DNA from: Aphelocoma coerulescens
Lineage: Eukaryota; Chordata; Aves; Passeriformes; Corvidae
Length of the DNA: 64,000 bases
Reading direction: 5' to 3'
NCBI RefSeq assembly: GCF_041296385.1
Contig: NC_091022.1
Coordinates: forward strand, 23,021,967-23,085,966
Below are positions 1 to 13,080 of the stretch, in pieces. The first letter of the stretch is position 1; each line of letters begins with the position of its first letter. The translations under genes were made by a program, and so were the position numbers. The notes under the pieces are model-generated. The model was not told the origin of the DNA. It did not search any database and worked only from the letters and a program-made list of their open reading frames with translations.

Positions 1-640
1 GGCCAGAGGGAACCTGCTCCATACCCACTGCATCCCCCAGCAGGGCTTCCAGGAGGAGCAAGGCAGCTGGGAGCCCAAGCAGCACAAAAACCCAATGGAC
101 AATGCAAACATGAAAGCAGCTGGGCCTCCATGTCACACGCACGGCTGTAATTACAGCCTGACAGCCACATATCTTCTTCATCTTGAGGAATTAAGCTCAG
201 AACGCATTGTGAGCAGTAAGAAGGGTGCGTGGGCTTAGCATCGCTCATGCTGGCACTATCTTTGCTGCCGTGAGGGCCATTGTCCCCAGATGAGATCAGG
301 TCAATCCAGCAGCCCGTATCTCCCTCCTGCAGCGGGGGATCATCGCTAACGGCAGCCACAGTGTGGCAGGGCACTGCCGACACCCTCCGCAGGCTGCAAA
401 TGCCAGGGAAATGCTCTCTGCAGCAGGAATGGGGATGAACTGGGTGAGCAGAGCTGAGAGATGTCCCCCACCAGCCCACCAGCCTGCTGCTGGGACCTCC
501 TGCTGCCCCTGTTTCCTGCTACCTGCTGCTCTGTCTAGAGCAGGCAGGTCCAGCCCCTGTGCAGCCCCTGCTGCTGGCAGCCCCCCGGGAGCCACAGGGC
601 TTGGGGGAGTTAATTTATTAGTGGCCCACGTAGCCATTCA

Positions 641-790
641 TGCTGCTTTGTTACTCCTGCCTTAGCAAAACAGAGGGCTCCACAGATAATTAATAGACAG
701 CATTGCTAATCCTGTTGGGAGATGATTAGCAATTAAAACTCCTAATTAAGTCTATGCATAATTCACTGAAATTACACTTTGTGTACACAA
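641..790. promoter_or_regulatory. Candidate conserved non-coding element, homeodomain/POU-rich
   Basis: This AT-rich island sits beside CTG-rich sequence. It packs ATAATTAAT (686-694), an OTX-like TAATCC (707-712), GATTAGC (724-730), CTAATTAAG (742-750) and a POU-like TATGCATAAT (753-762) into less than 80 bp. It carries no coding or repeat signature. Enhancer function is inferred from motif clustering only. Confidence 0.4.
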
Positions 791-1232
791 CGGGGAGGTT
801 TCCTTTGCCTTCGACAAACACGCATTGGTATGTTCACTGCCATGATCAGGATGCAGGCTGGCCCGGACAGGGTGGGGGGAGCCAGAGGCTGGGCTACAGG
901 GTGGAACCCTGCCACCCAGCTGCCGGGCGGCAGAAGTGGTTCCCCCTGGGCTCTATCCCACAGAGCAAACCCAGGCAGAGCATAGGAAAGCTCCCACGCT
1001 CAGCACCAATGGATTGACAGCAGTGAGGGCCATCCCTGGGGAAGCGGTATCCCCGGATGAGGAAGGACCAGGGGTGTCCCTGCACAGGGAGCTGTCGTAG
1101 GCTGCCTTCCCAGCCCAGACGTCCCTTGGACTCTGGCCAGAAGCAACTGAGGGAACACAGCGGGAGGCTGGCAGGATCCCGGGAAAGCCACGGGGACAGC
1201 TTTGGAAAGCTCCTGGCAGCTGGGTGCTAGTG

Positions 1233-1365
1233 CCAACCCCAGCCTGCCTCCCCTGGCTCTGCAGCAGCAGCAGCAGGGAGCTGGCAGCGTGTGCCCTAGC
1301 CCCAACCCCAGCCTGCCTCCCCTGGCTCTGCAGCAGCAGGGAGCTGGCAGCGTGTGCCCTAGCCC
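1233..1365. repeat. Tandem duplication, about 69 bp unit, two copies
   Basis: Two nearly identical consecutive copies start at 1233 and 1302. They share CCAACCCCAGCCTGCC, a CAG run and GAGCTGGCAGCGTGTGCCC. The first copy has five CAG units and the second has three, giving lengths of about 69 and 63 bp. The high identity implies a recent local duplication followed by CAG length change. The open frames across it look like a by-product of the repeat. Confidence 0.9.
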
Positions 1366-1739
1366 CCGGATCAGCACCGGGCCCATCTCTGCATCGCGTT
1401 CTGCTTTCCTGATCAAGGTCATTCGGTACAGCCGCAATACCTGAGCAAACTACCTAAGCAGCCGGGGTGGAAGTTGGCCTGACCACTGAAGGTCAAGTGT
1501 GCACTTATGCATATTCAAAGCTGCCTGCAGGATCGATCGGGTTTTAATTGTTTTTCCTGGGGTTTTGGAAGGAAGTGCCAGGGGCATTGATCAGTCCCAG
1601 ACAAGGCTGCTCACACTCCGGGGCTGGCAGGGACCGTCACTGCTGCAGGCAGAGGGAAGTGCAGGCAGCGGTGATGGAGGGATGAAGGCAGGGGAGAGAT
1701 CAGCCACCGCTGGCCGGGAGGAGGAGCCATTGCTGGGCT

Positions 1740-1875
1740 GCGCTGGAAAATAAAGTTTTTAAATTAAAAGTGGCAATTCTGAGCCGCCTGCTGGCAGCAG
1801 CCACACAATCAAGAGCAAAGAGCTTTGCTGTTTAATATTTAAAGACAACGTTTAATCTTTAAACAGGAAAGTTCT
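1740..1875. promoter_or_regulatory. Candidate conserved non-coding element
   Basis: This is an AT-rich island with TTTAAATTAAAA, TTTAATATTTAAAG and TTTAATCTTTAAAC set in GC-richer surroundings. It has no repeat family match or coding potential. Support is compositional only. Confidence 0.3.
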
Positions 1876-2234
1876 TCTTCTGACTGTTAAAGCGAGGCAT
1901 AAAGCGCCAGTGGCTCCCCAACACCGGGGTACCCAGCCCGCAGGGGTGGCCGTGGCCACTGCCTCACTGGAGCTGCTGGGACACTGCTGTCAGCCACTTT
2001 CCTGCCAGCTCTGTGACCACACAGTGGCGCAGACCCCTGTCCCTTCAGTGCTTATCCCGATGGCAAACTGTGAGAAAGTCTGAGATGCCCCTGGTTTGCT
2101 TGCAAGCCAAAGGATTTTAAAAAATGCCATGAAACCCTTTCTGTGAGGAAATTGCACTACTTTGTTCGTCTCTCTGGTTCAGTCCTGGTGTTGCAGAGAC
2201 TGGGTTGCTCCCTTTTAGGTCAGACACTGAAGTA

Positions 2235-2570
2235 GGGCTAGGACCCTGTGGTTTTTAATTTTTATCTGCATTTTAATTGATAAAAATGCAGCCATCTTTT
2301 AAAAAAGCTATTTTTAAATGGTTCTGGCCAAAATTCTGATTTAGAGAGAAACTCAGTATTTCTGATCTGCTAAAAACCATTCAAACAATGTTTACAGAAT
2401 AATTTTCAAGCAGCCCGAATACAATTATTTCCATTCATACCATCTCCTAGAAAGGTTTTCCTTTTTTCCTGATTTTGTTTGTAATTCTATGAAGGCTACA
2501 TTTACCTCCCTGCCAATGCTGCTCTGAAGTCAGATGATTATTAATTATATTTATTTACTTATACAATCCC
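2235..2570. promoter_or_regulatory. Candidate conserved non-coding element with small hairpin
   Basis: This is a 330 bp AT-rich block. It holds a perfect 9 bp inverted repeat, CTGCATTTT (2266-2274) and AAAATGCAG (2283-2291), around an 8 nt loop, plus GATTATTAATTAT near 2536. No coding or repeat match was found. Confidence 0.35.
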
Positions 2571-2865
2571 ATAGGCATACACAGCAGTTCACAGACAAAT
2601 AGCGCCCTGCATCCCCGATGGAGGGATCTCGAATCAAAGGTAAGCAGATACTCCTGTGATAAATGTGACCTAATAGCAGCAGGAGATTAGGAACATACTG
2701 TGTTTCCATGCACAGAGCCAGCACCACGGATTATCCACACCTTGTTAAACAAGTGCTGGTGTGGGGAGGTAGGTCATGATGTAACCTGCACCTCACATAT
2801 CCTGCAGAAAATCCAAAAACCAGAAGTGGGGATAAAACACGGGGCATGGAGATGACGCATGCGCA

Positions 2866-2945
2866 GAATCACAGCATCTGAGGTTGGCTTTACAACAGAG
2901 CTAAAAAGGTCTGAAACCAACCTCCTGTTGCACCAGGTCACAAAC
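2866..2945 (-). repeat. Possible old CR1 3' end fragment
   Basis: AGAATCACAGCATCTGAGGTTGG followed about 30 bp later by AACCAACCTCCTG resembles the reverse complement of an avian CR1 tail. It is strongly degraded, so the identification is tentative. Confidence 0.35.
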
Positions 2946-4899
2946 CTTCCCAGTAGCTATGACACATCTGCCTCAGACTGCAAAGAGCCTGAAACAAGAG
3001 CTCCGTGGCCTATTTCTGACAGCAGTGGGGTACAAAGATGGTCCCCTGTGCTGGGACAGAGAGCGTGCCAGCGAGGCTGGGCAGTTCCATGGTGCTGGTT
3101 GCTTGTGCAGTTTGGCACTGAGGTTGGCCCACCTGTCCTTGCTGCAATCCCAGTGCACATCAGCGCCCCAGCAAGGCGGCAGCACCAGCATGGTTGGGTC
3201 CTGATGTGCTGCTTCCTGGAATTTTTTTAGGCTGCACACCATGTATTGTAAGCAGCACAGCTGCAGAGAAGATGTTCCAGGGGGTCAGAAAATTCCCAGA
3301 ACTAGAACTTGTCAAGCTGATGTATTGATCTAAGTGAACTGAATAATGCTCCATCATTTATTTATGGGGAAGTGCCCAGCACACTTCACAAAAACTGGTG
3401 TTTGGCAGTCACGTTAAGGCAAAATTAAACACCCCACAGCATATAAACAGGCACCTGTTCAGAGATCAGAATAAGGGAGCCCCACAAATCCTCCCCACAT
3501 GCAGAGGCAGGAACAGAGCCGGTCCTCACAGAGCTGCTGGAGCTCTGTCAGCAGAGCCAGCCTTGTTCTTTCCACACCTGTCGATGCTGTGACCTGCTGG
3601 CCAGCTCCTGGCCCCTCTACCCTCTACTAGAGCTGCTGGCATTGCATCACCCTGGACGCTTTAGCTGAAGGGCAGGAGGGAAGCGGACCTTTGTGCTTTG
3701 CAATGGCATGAGCATGTTCACAAACCATGGCAGCAAGAACTGCCAGGACTGGCACAGAGTGTGTCCTGCTCTGACCAGCTGGGCAACTCTGTCATTTTAT
3801 TTTACCTGTCCAACCAAGAGGTTTTATATGCTATGTTTCATTTGCTAATTGCAATTTTAATATTAATACAGACACTTTCAGGCAGGGAGAAAATATTTCC
3901 TTTCAGAAAAAAATCCTCCCAGGAGTAAAGGAGCTCAAGCAGTCTGAGAAGATGCTGAAGGGTGGGTGCTAGGGAATAAGAAAAGTGGTGGGTTTTGCTG
4001 AAAGTTTCCATTAAGAATTTCAAAAAGACACCTGAGAAATACATTGTTTTGAATAGACAGAAAGGAGCTGTGAGAACTCCCAGCTGCCCTTAGCTTGGGC
4101 AAGCAGCAGGTACCAGCTGTGCTCCCTCAGGATCAGGCTGGGCACAGCTGACGGCGGATCCAAGGTGAAGCCCCTGACATTTCTGCAACAGAGAAAATGT
4201 CTTTGGAACAGCAAAAGCATCTTCCTCCTCCTGTCATGTCAGCTGTGCACTGCATCCGCCCAAAATAAGCATTTCCCATCTAACTCCCCTTATTCCACTG
4301 CTGCCACAATGAGGTGTCAAGGTTTTATATTAGCTTGTATGGTGGGAAGAAAAAAAGCGGTCATATCTATGACTAAGTGGGCTTTTAAACATACTTTGAA
4401 ATGTTTTTAGTGACTGTAAGGTTTTGGGGCTGGGAGTATCTTGCAGGACATCACTGAATAGCACTCAGGACACTGGAGGCTCCAGGGTGTTCCCATTTTA
4501 ATTGCATGCCAGTCCAGGAATGGGAACTGGACAATTCTTGTTGGGATTTCTTGCCAAGCAAATTTACCAGCACGATATGAGGCAAATGTAACACCACTGA
4601 GGGGCTGACCCCACCGCCAAATCATTTAGTAGGAGGCTCCTGGACAGGACTGAATGCAATTAAAGAAGAGGCAGGTAATGACTAAGCAGCTTGCCAAGCC
4701 CTAGATGACAACAGCGGAGCTCCTCTGTCGCAGGGAGGGCACAGAGGAAAGCTTGCCTGGCAGGATGGAGGCACGGAGCCTGGGACGGCTCTGGCAGCAC
4801 TGGAGCCTGCTACCCTTGCTGGCTGTCGGGAGGCAGGAGCTAAACCCAGGTGTAATGTGTCCCTTTTAAGCAGTTTAGTCAGAAGTGCTGCCACATTCA

Positions 4900-5480
4900 C
4901 AGCTTTTCAAGTATTTTTAAATCACTTACAAAAGCAGGATTAAATGATCAGGAATTCCATTTAATAGGACAAATAAAGAAATAACAATCTACTCCATCAG
5001 CCCTGTGAAAGGCAGGTTTGATTTAAGAAAAAAATAAATAAAAAAATAAGTATAAAAGAGGGAGAGAAAAAAGGAAAGGGAGGTGGAAAAAAAGGATAAT
5101 GTGTGTTTACTCAAGCAAAGAAAAAAATATTTAAGTGATGTAGGGGAGAAGATTGCAGTAACTAGTGAAGAATAACATCGTCTGCTTTGCTGTCAAATCA
5201 CACAAGAATTTCAGTAATAGATTCTCATTCTGACACTCAATTCAATTCGAAGGTGATCCTGCTTTATCCCAACACATCAAATATTAAACACTCGTATTAG
5301 CCAGGGTGCCGTCGCCTTTCCCGGCTTAGACGCGGCAGGAAGCTTTTCCCCTACTTTCTCTCACTCGCTATAATATTCTCAATGTTATCTAAACATGCCT
5401 TCATACACTGGGGTTCCTTATCAATCCCATTTGGGGAGGGAGGGGGGTGTACTTAAAACGGTATTAGTTTGGGGGGCTTT
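4900..5480. other. AT-rich intronic block with A-rich tract
   Basis: This is low-GC sequence. An A/G-rich tract at about 5024-5098 includes AATAAATAAAAAAATAAG, and an AT-rich unique flank follows. Part of it may be conserved regulatory DNA and part is simple sequence. No coding signal is present. Confidence 0.35.
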
Positions 5481-5527
5481 TATTATTATTATTTCCAAAG
5501 CTTTTCAATTTTGTGTGGAAAAAGCTT

Positions 5528-5613
5528 AGAAAAAAGAGGTGGAGGGAGGGGAGGCAGCGAGAGAGGGAGAGGGAGCGCGGGAGCGAGAGAAAGTATAAAA
5601 AAGGGAAAAGCAG
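5528..5613. repeat. Purine-rich (GA) tract followed by a TATA-like word
   Basis: About 85 bp of mostly purine sequence on the plus strand (GGAGGGAGGGGAGG, GAGAGAGGGAGAGGGAG) runs into TATAAAA at 5594-5600. Such tracts can adopt triplex structure. A promoter is possible but there is no other sign of one. Confidence 0.6.
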
Positions 5614-5619
5614 CCAGCA

Positions 5620-5930
5620 GCTCTTGTTTGACTGATGCCTTTCAACAAGGGCAGTCTAGCTTGTCAAAGCCCGGGCTCGAGATGAATTGGCATATCTATT
5701 CAGCCTGCCTCTGGATGTCATGCAATACAGTTTCATATTCCCAGATAAGGCACGATAAGCAATTGCTGCCCTGACACCAACTCCATCCATCCCTGCCTTT
5801 CTGTCCACGCATATTAGAGACCTCTGCTGCGCCACTAATAAGAGGCATTTAATTTTTACAAACACAGTGGCAAGAGGGGCCTCCAGACTGACCAGGTACA
5901 GCACCAACACCACTCATGTTTAATTAGTTT
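5620..5930. promoter_or_regulatory. Candidate conserved non-coding element
   Basis: Unique sequence with TAATAAG, TTTAATTTTTAC and TTTAATTAG words and a few retained CpGs follows the purine tract. It is not coding in any frame and is not a known repeat to my eye. Confidence 0.3.
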
Positions 5931-8499
5931 TTCTCAGTGCACTGAGAACACTTACAAGTGGTATTGGGTGCATAAAAACAACTTTTGCCCAACGTAGCAT
6001 CTGTGAACCTAAGCCAATCATTATAGAGTGGGGGTGACAAAAGCATTTTGTCTTTTGCCAAATATACCTGCAGTGCCATTGCAGGACATGGTTTATTTGG
6101 GGTTTGGGCACAGAAGGATGCTGGGGAAGAAGGGAGCAGTGCCCTTTCCTAGGGAACATCACTCTCCAGAGCACAAAACCTCTGAGAGCTGTGGGAGTAG
6201 GAGGGCAGCTGACACACTGAAAAAGAGGACACCATGCAGGGGGGCTGGCCCCACTTGGGTGAAAGTAAGGGAAAACTGGAAATTCCTGCCAGTGAGAGGA
6301 TGAGATCTGGACAAAATCCTCTCACATTGCTAAAAAGATGCTGGGGCCTTGCCTGGTACTCTGCCCTCTTCACACAAGGGCTTTTCAAAGAACAGTGCCA
6401 CACAGCCAGCTTCCCTTGTGTCCTGGATGCAGGGAGCCTTTGGCAAGCCCAGCTGGTGTCCACTTCAGTCCATTTGCAAAGCTGCATGTTAGAACAGAAA
6501 CAACTTTATGCCTCACATCGAGGAGTAAATTAAACAAATAAAAAGATGAATGGTCTGTTTTTTGAAAGGTGAGCGCTGGGCACACAGGAGCTGCTCCGCT
6601 CTGCTCACCTTTGGGAAATGCTTTACAGAGGGTAAGTTGCCTCCAAACCGTGGGAGGAGGACAGGTCAAGCTTAAGGGAAGGCACCAAGATGTCAGAGAA
6701 GATCCAGAGGATGCAGCACAACTGTATGTGCTTTCTCCTTACTAAAAGCAGCCCATGCCATCAGAGCTCTGTCCATAGGAGCTCTGCAAAAGGGAAACTG
6801 AGGAATCTCTTGCCTTGCCTATTCCCATTCAGACACATCTGAGCAGCCTCATCCTGCTTGTGTCCTGGCGATAACTCAGCCACAGCTGTACAAATTCACT
6901 GCCAAAACTCCTCTGAACTTCAGGAGGGGTAGGATGGACCCTGCAGACACCAAGAGCCCCTCTCCAGGGTGCATTTGGATGCTGTGGCCCCATCAGGCAG
7001 CAGGAAGGTGTCCCTGCTGCTGTGCGGGATTAGTATGCACCTGACTTAGGCTGCAACAGAAACATGCTGGTGTGCCTGACTCCAGGGTGTCAAAGTGCCA
7101 AGCGGTTTAGGCTTCACATTTCCCTGTGTTTGAACAAGAACAGTCTTTGCCTTGCTCCCAGGCTACGGATTATCCTGGATAAAATGTTCTTGACTGCGGT
7201 GTGCTCTGCGGCTGGCGACACACTAGGTTAATACCATGGAGATCTGGGTCAAAGCCCTGGGTTTGGTCACAAGCAAAACAAAACTACAGGTCTGGGTTCC
7301 TGGAGGGCTGGGAAATAGAGCTGGAGTGTGCACAAGCCAGCGCTGGCCCAGGAGAGGTGACAAGCAGAGCCATAAAACAACCAAGAAAGCAGCCCAAGGA
7401 TGGGGGCTGCTAGCATGACCAGGAGGTCTGGGTGACACATGCCCAGTGCCTTTCCTGGTCTGGGACAAGTGGCAGGGCTGACTTCTCATGGTGTTCCTGC
7501 ATTCCTGGCGGCACTGCAGGGAGACAGACCCAAGCTGGGTTATTCTGATGTACGCAATTGGCTCCCAGCACTAAGATACACCAGCAGCTCCCGATTAGTG
7601 CCTGAAAGGCAGAGACACATGACAACATGGCAGACAGCTTCCAGGGAGTACCTACACGTGGCTGATTTACCCTTCCAGCCCTGGAAGGACAGGCTCACAT
7701 CCTGCAGTGCTATCCCCTGACCACCGCAGCCCCTGTGGGGCCAATTCAAGCAGGAAAGCAGCGCTAAGCCTTTCCCTACCGCAGCTTTGTGGCCAGCAGA
7801 GCGGGAAGCTGGGTATGATACCAAGGAAAACCCACAAGCACACTTCATGGATGATTCACCACAGGCACAGAAGCCTCTCCATACAGACAGGGATGGATCG
7901 GTCCAATTCTGGCTGCTCCTGAGGAAACTGGGGGTTCACAGGGAGGGAGAAGATGCCTGGAACTGTGCTGGAAAACAGGAAAATGTTGACACTGCCCCTT
8001 AATCAGACCCAGCATCTGCCCCTGGATACATGAGGACAGAAATGAGCATGACAGGGCCCTAGCAGATGCACCTTGCTGCAGAGCTGAGCTGTCAGGGCAG
8101 CTGCAAGGTGGATACATCTCACCCTCCCTGGATTTAACTGGAGATGAACAACCACCAAAGAGAGCTGCAGTTCTGCCATATTACAATAGGGTGGGTAACA
8201 TCCATCACTCTTCTCTTTCCAGGGCCAGATGATGGCTGTGATGTTCAGACCTCTCCACAGTCCCCCAAACACACACCCCTTTAATCTAACCCCAAGCCTT
8301 TCCCAAGCAAAGCTGGCACTGGGCTTGCTGTCAAAACCTTCAAGCCTTTCAAGAGGGGGTATTTTCCCCCCTCAATTTCTATCTTTACACACGCACACGC
8401 TCGCCTCTCCCTCGCTCGCTGTTTAATTTCCGTGTGAGAGGGAAGCAGGTGCCCGTGCTCCCGTGAGCTCTCCCTTCTCTAGGTTTTTTTTCCCTTCTT

Positions 8500-9060
8500 G
8501 GATCCTGCCCCATTAGTTTAGTGCCCAGCCATCTGCGACGTCTCCTGTAATGCTGTCCCCCTTGTGTACCAGGGAGCTTTTCCATTAGCGCCTTTAATAT
8601 TCTGACACCTTAGCACAGGCTGCTATTACATTCAAACACTGATCGCCCTGTGAAATTACATCGCAGGGCTTGCTAAAATGGAATTGTGTATAATCAGGCT
8701 CCTCCATGCACTGTCAGTCCCATCACAAATACAACGTAAAGCAGGCTTATGGATGGGCTTAGCAGCTGCTACAAGTGTATTTTTTTTAATAGATGAAGTA
8801 TCCCTTATTTAAAGCATTTCCTTAAGAAAAAAAACCAAAAAACAAACCAACAGTGAAAGACAAATCAACAGCTGCTGCATTATGTTAACCATACCACTGG
8901 TCTCTTAAAACATGTTATTTAATAAGGTAGCTATCTGTTTATCTATAACTATATCAAACAGAGAAGGAGGGCGAGATAAAGATAGTTAAACAGACAGCCG
9001 AGGAGATATCTGCCACTGAGAAATAATAGCTAAATAAAAAGTACCATTATTTACTCCACA
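8500..9060. promoter_or_regulatory. Candidate conserved non-coding cluster with GATA sites
   Basis: A 560 bp AT-rich region contains TTTAATATTC, GTGTATAATCAGG, TTATTTAATAAGG and a paired GATA word, AGATAAAGATAG (8974-8985). A short A/C-rich simple stretch lies near 8825-8850. Function is inferred from composition. Confidence 0.38.
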
Positions 9061-9441
9061 GTGGGGAGGAGGGAGAGCCAGCAATTTCCTCCCAGTGCTG
9101 CACAGCCTCTGGTTGGTAGGGGCAGCCTGTGCCAGCCAGCATGTACCCCAGCTCACCTGGCTCCAGCCCACTCATCTCCCCATGACTGCAACCGATAAAT
9201 CTGGGGGGAAAAAACCCAACTCAGGACCCACGTACTGAGGCTGCAATGCAGGAAAGGTGAGAGAGGGCAGAAGAGCCATTCTGCTGCCAGGAGCTGGCCT
9301 GGTGGGGCAGCCCCCCACCTCCACACAGACTGAGATCAGCCCAAATTAAGGCAAAATTTGCCACAGCAGAGGGTCTGGGTGCATTTCTGCAGGAGAGACT
9401 GGTTTTTGTGTGGCCAGCACACAAGGGACCAACTCTCAAGA

Positions 9442-9458
9442 TTTTTTTTTTTTTTTTT
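9442..9458. repeat. Poly(T) tract, T17
   Basis: This is an uninterrupted run of 17 T. The flanks show no recognisable retroposon, so it is treated as a simple repeat. Confidence 0.9.
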
Positions 9459-12400
9459 AAATTCCAGCTAAGGAAGTGATGGATTAGGACAAAGGTATTT
9501 CAGGGGGATGCAGGAACCGGCAGGGACGCAGATGATGTGTCAGAGAAATGAGCTCCTGAGCTCCCCAGCTCAGAGTTCAAAACACTGCCTCTTACCATGC
9601 CCTAAAGGTTATTCTGTCTGTCTGCTGTGAAATGCGACGGCACATCACCTGAAGGGAGATTTCCAGAGGCGCTGTGACCCTTCTGCTATCTCCTCCGAGA
9701 AGCCTCCGCAGGAATGATGAGATTGTAGCTCATTTCCACACACCTTGAAAGAGACGGGCTGGATCAAACGTGCTGAAAGCAGAAGCAACACATCCCTGGG
9801 ACTCATCCTTGCCTCCTAGCAGGGAGTGTGCTCTTGCTGTAACAGGCTGGGAAACTGCGTCCACCTCACTGAAAGACCAAAGACATTACCTTTCATCCTA
9901 AGCCAGGATGGAAAAGCCAAAATATTGTCTTGTTTCACTGTGTGGGAACAGTTCTGCTTGGGAACCACAAAGTAAAAGCCAGTGACAGAACTGTTGCCCT
10001 TTAGAATGGAACAATCTATTCCTGTGCAAAACACTGCTGTGACATTTTGACTCCAGTTTTCCCAGTGCAAAATAAAGCCATTTGTCCAGAGCAGACATAC
10101 TGCTCCTTTGCACCACACACAGCATGTTTCAGCATATGGTGGTCTGGACATTTTTGGCAAGGACACCTCTGGAGATGGTTCAGCTGCTGTGCACAAACAT
10201 GCCAGATGGGGAGGATGGGACCATAGAGGGCAGAGACCCACGGACAGGTTACCAAGAGAAAAGCACGTGGGAGGTGATGTGCAACTACACATCCATTCAC
10301 AGTGCAGGTGCCAGACAAGGCAGTTCAACTGTCTGGTTTCCACAACCTGTTGTTGCCATGGCTAGGTGCTTGCAAGGTGGCAGCAAGAGACGGATGCCAG
10401 GTGACCAGCATGTTCACATCTCAGTTTCATAACCTGTTTGTAAAACCCAGGCCCTGGAGGATGGGAAAGAAATCAGAGTGATCCTGCAGGACCTTCTCAC
10501 CACTTCTATCCTGCATGTCTTATCACACATCTCCCTCAGCTCACATCCTACAACCCCTTCCATTCTCATGCTCACCAGGTCAGGTCTTCTTGGGACAGAT
10601 ACATGACCTTCTCTAAAACAGGTCTGGCACAATGCAGAGAAACTGGTCCATCCACAACAGACCAGAGGAGCATGGAGATACCTGCCCTGCTCCTTCTTAC
10701 CTCCTCCTCCCAGACAGCCAACAAGCAGGAGCAAAACCCAAGTTTTCACTGCAAAGCAACACTCTTAACAGTGGTTGGAGCCTCTGAGTGCTACTGCTCT
10801 GCAAGAATTGAAAAAAACAGAGTTTCTCTGCACTCCCACAAGATGCAAAGCTGCTCAATGGAGAGGCAGCTGGAAGAATGAGAGAAAAGCAAGAAATACA
10901 ATGCACAAGACATCAGGGAAAAGATCAATAAAGATTACTAGGGCAGCAGCCCATCCCCTGCCCGCGTTGGAGGCTCTCATGGCTGCAGTGAAGGAACACC
11001 AAGGAAAGCTAACAAGGTGCTGCTGTGCCAGCAGCTAGGGATGATACCTGTCTAATCAAAGATAGAGTTTACACTGGATCATCTAAGCAGCAGCTCTTCC
11101 TCATGATTATTGACTCAGGTCAGGGTTAAGACTGAGAAGGTTAAAGCAGAGGCGCCTCTAAGAGCTGTGATGGTTGCGAACACCAGGCAAGCAGCCCAGA
11201 TAGCATAGAGCCTGCTGGGGCAGCAGCAGCAAAATTGAGGCTCCTCAATTTCAATGGAAGAACAAACAGAAGGAGATGGTCTGAGGGGCTGGGCAGCACA
11301 TCATGAGAGAATCAGTTTGGAGAGAGGTTACAAAAGCAGAGAATAAAGGGACCTGTAAGGAGAACATGGCAAGGTCTTGAGAAGAGGTTATTAAAGGAAG
11401 CATGGGGTGACGACCCACAGCAGCTATAGCCAGGCAGGAGTCTGGGGCAGGACTGGCTACCTGGACTGAAAAGGGAGCACCAGCACCACGTTACAGTCCT
11501 GAGAAGGTGACAGAGAAAATCATGTCACAGTTGACAGAAATGAAGGGCTCTGGGTCCTCAAGAACTCAACTCATGTCTTCCAAGGGAGCTTAAGGCACCT
11601 CCACAGCTCTTTGCTGCCACCAGGCTTCACTGACCTCCAGCCAAACTGGGCTCCTGCAAGGACACAGGGAGCCACCACCTTCTCCTGCAGCCAGCCAAGC
11701 AGGGTCTCCTTACTGGGCAAGCTGGGACGCTCTCTGGTTATGGCTTTTAATGGTGTCTGCAGTTCTCCTGTAAGGCACTGGGAAGGGCTGTGACACACAG
11801 ACACATGGATGCCCCTGGGCCCTGCTCCCTGTGGAAGGGGCCATCACTGCTTGCCACTGCTGAGGCCCAGATTCTGTGCCTTGGCTGGCTCTTCCCTGTC
11901 AGTGAGCCTGGGAAACGGTAGTAGGATTTGCCTCCTTGCTGCCTGCTGATGATACGAGACCTGAGGAGCACATCCCAGGAGCTCTGCCCAACATTACTGA
12001 GCATGTGTAGCAGGGGGATGACCCCCACCCAGCCATGGCACAAGGACAGAGCTGTGGGGTCATGGAACACTCATCCCATCCCCTCAGCATCCTTCAGCTG
12101 CCCTCTGAACCCATCCCTAACCTATATGTGCTGTCTCGGCTCTGGCTGTGGCTGGTGGAATGACAAAGAGCAAGTAGGTACAGATGTCCCCAGAGAAGAG
12201 CTGGTCTGCAGCTGGGGGTTGGAGGGCTCAGATGTGATGAGTAGGTCCATGGGCTGTCCAGAAAGCTGTGGACCACTTGGCTTTCCCAGTGTGGAACCAC
12301 AGCAGGCAGCCTGCCCACTGCCTATGTGCCAGCAAAGAGTGAGAAGCTGGTACAGAACAAGGTGTCCCAATTAGTTCTCCACTAATCTCATTAGATCTCC

Positions 12401-12839
12401 ATGGGGAGGACTAGAGCTGGCGAAATGACACAGCTGCCTCCTTGACCAGACACTCAACCTTTCCCACCGACAGCATTTTATTTTTCAGATTTTTAACTTG
12501 CAGTACTGTGTTTTGTCTGGCTCAGCAGAACCTGCCCTGCCTTGGGTCCTATTGCTCCTCACCAGCAAAGCACAATTACATGTGTACACAAACAGGCATT
12601 CAGTGATCGTACACAGCATCCAGGCTCTCTGCTCCAGTGTCAGGGAACAGCTGCTGGGGCTGCAAATCAGAGGTGTAAGGAGGCATGGGGCACCAGAAGG
12701 CAGAGCTGATCAGGAGGACATGCCAGAGCACACCAGATCCCTCTTACTCCCTCCCTGAATGACAGCAAGCCATGCAAGCATGCCTGCCCTCCCCACTGCT
12801 GCCCCGCACCACCCCAGAGAGCTCCAAACAAGCTTCAAA

Positions 12840-13080
12840 CCAGACCGCTCCTTGTAATCGGAGTCAGTCAGTGTGTGTGTTACGCTTGAGTTGATGGCTG
12901 GTGTTAAATTCAATGCCTTGAGTATTGATTTCCTTGCACATCCCGGACTTTGTTAAAGGGTTAGCCGTGAACTGAGATCAAAGGGAGGTTAACTCGTTTC
13001 TCGTAAGTGGTAAAGCAGACCTCTAGCAAACCCGGGCGCCAGGCCTCCTCCGCAGAGGATGCTCCATGCATGTTGTTAGC
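12840..13080. promoter_or_regulatory. Candidate conserved non-coding element with TCF/LEF-like site
   Basis: Unique AT-balanced sequence contains AGATCAAAGGG (12975-12985), a good TCF/LEF-type word. It also has TTGTTAAAGGGTTAG, GAGTATTGATTTCC and retained CpGs (CCGTGAAC, CTCGTAAG). It has no coding or repeat match. Confidence 0.38.

Noticed and set aside
5433..5476. G-rich runs considered as a G-quadruplex
   Set aside because: Only three runs are close together; the fourth is about 24 bases away, outside usual loop limits.
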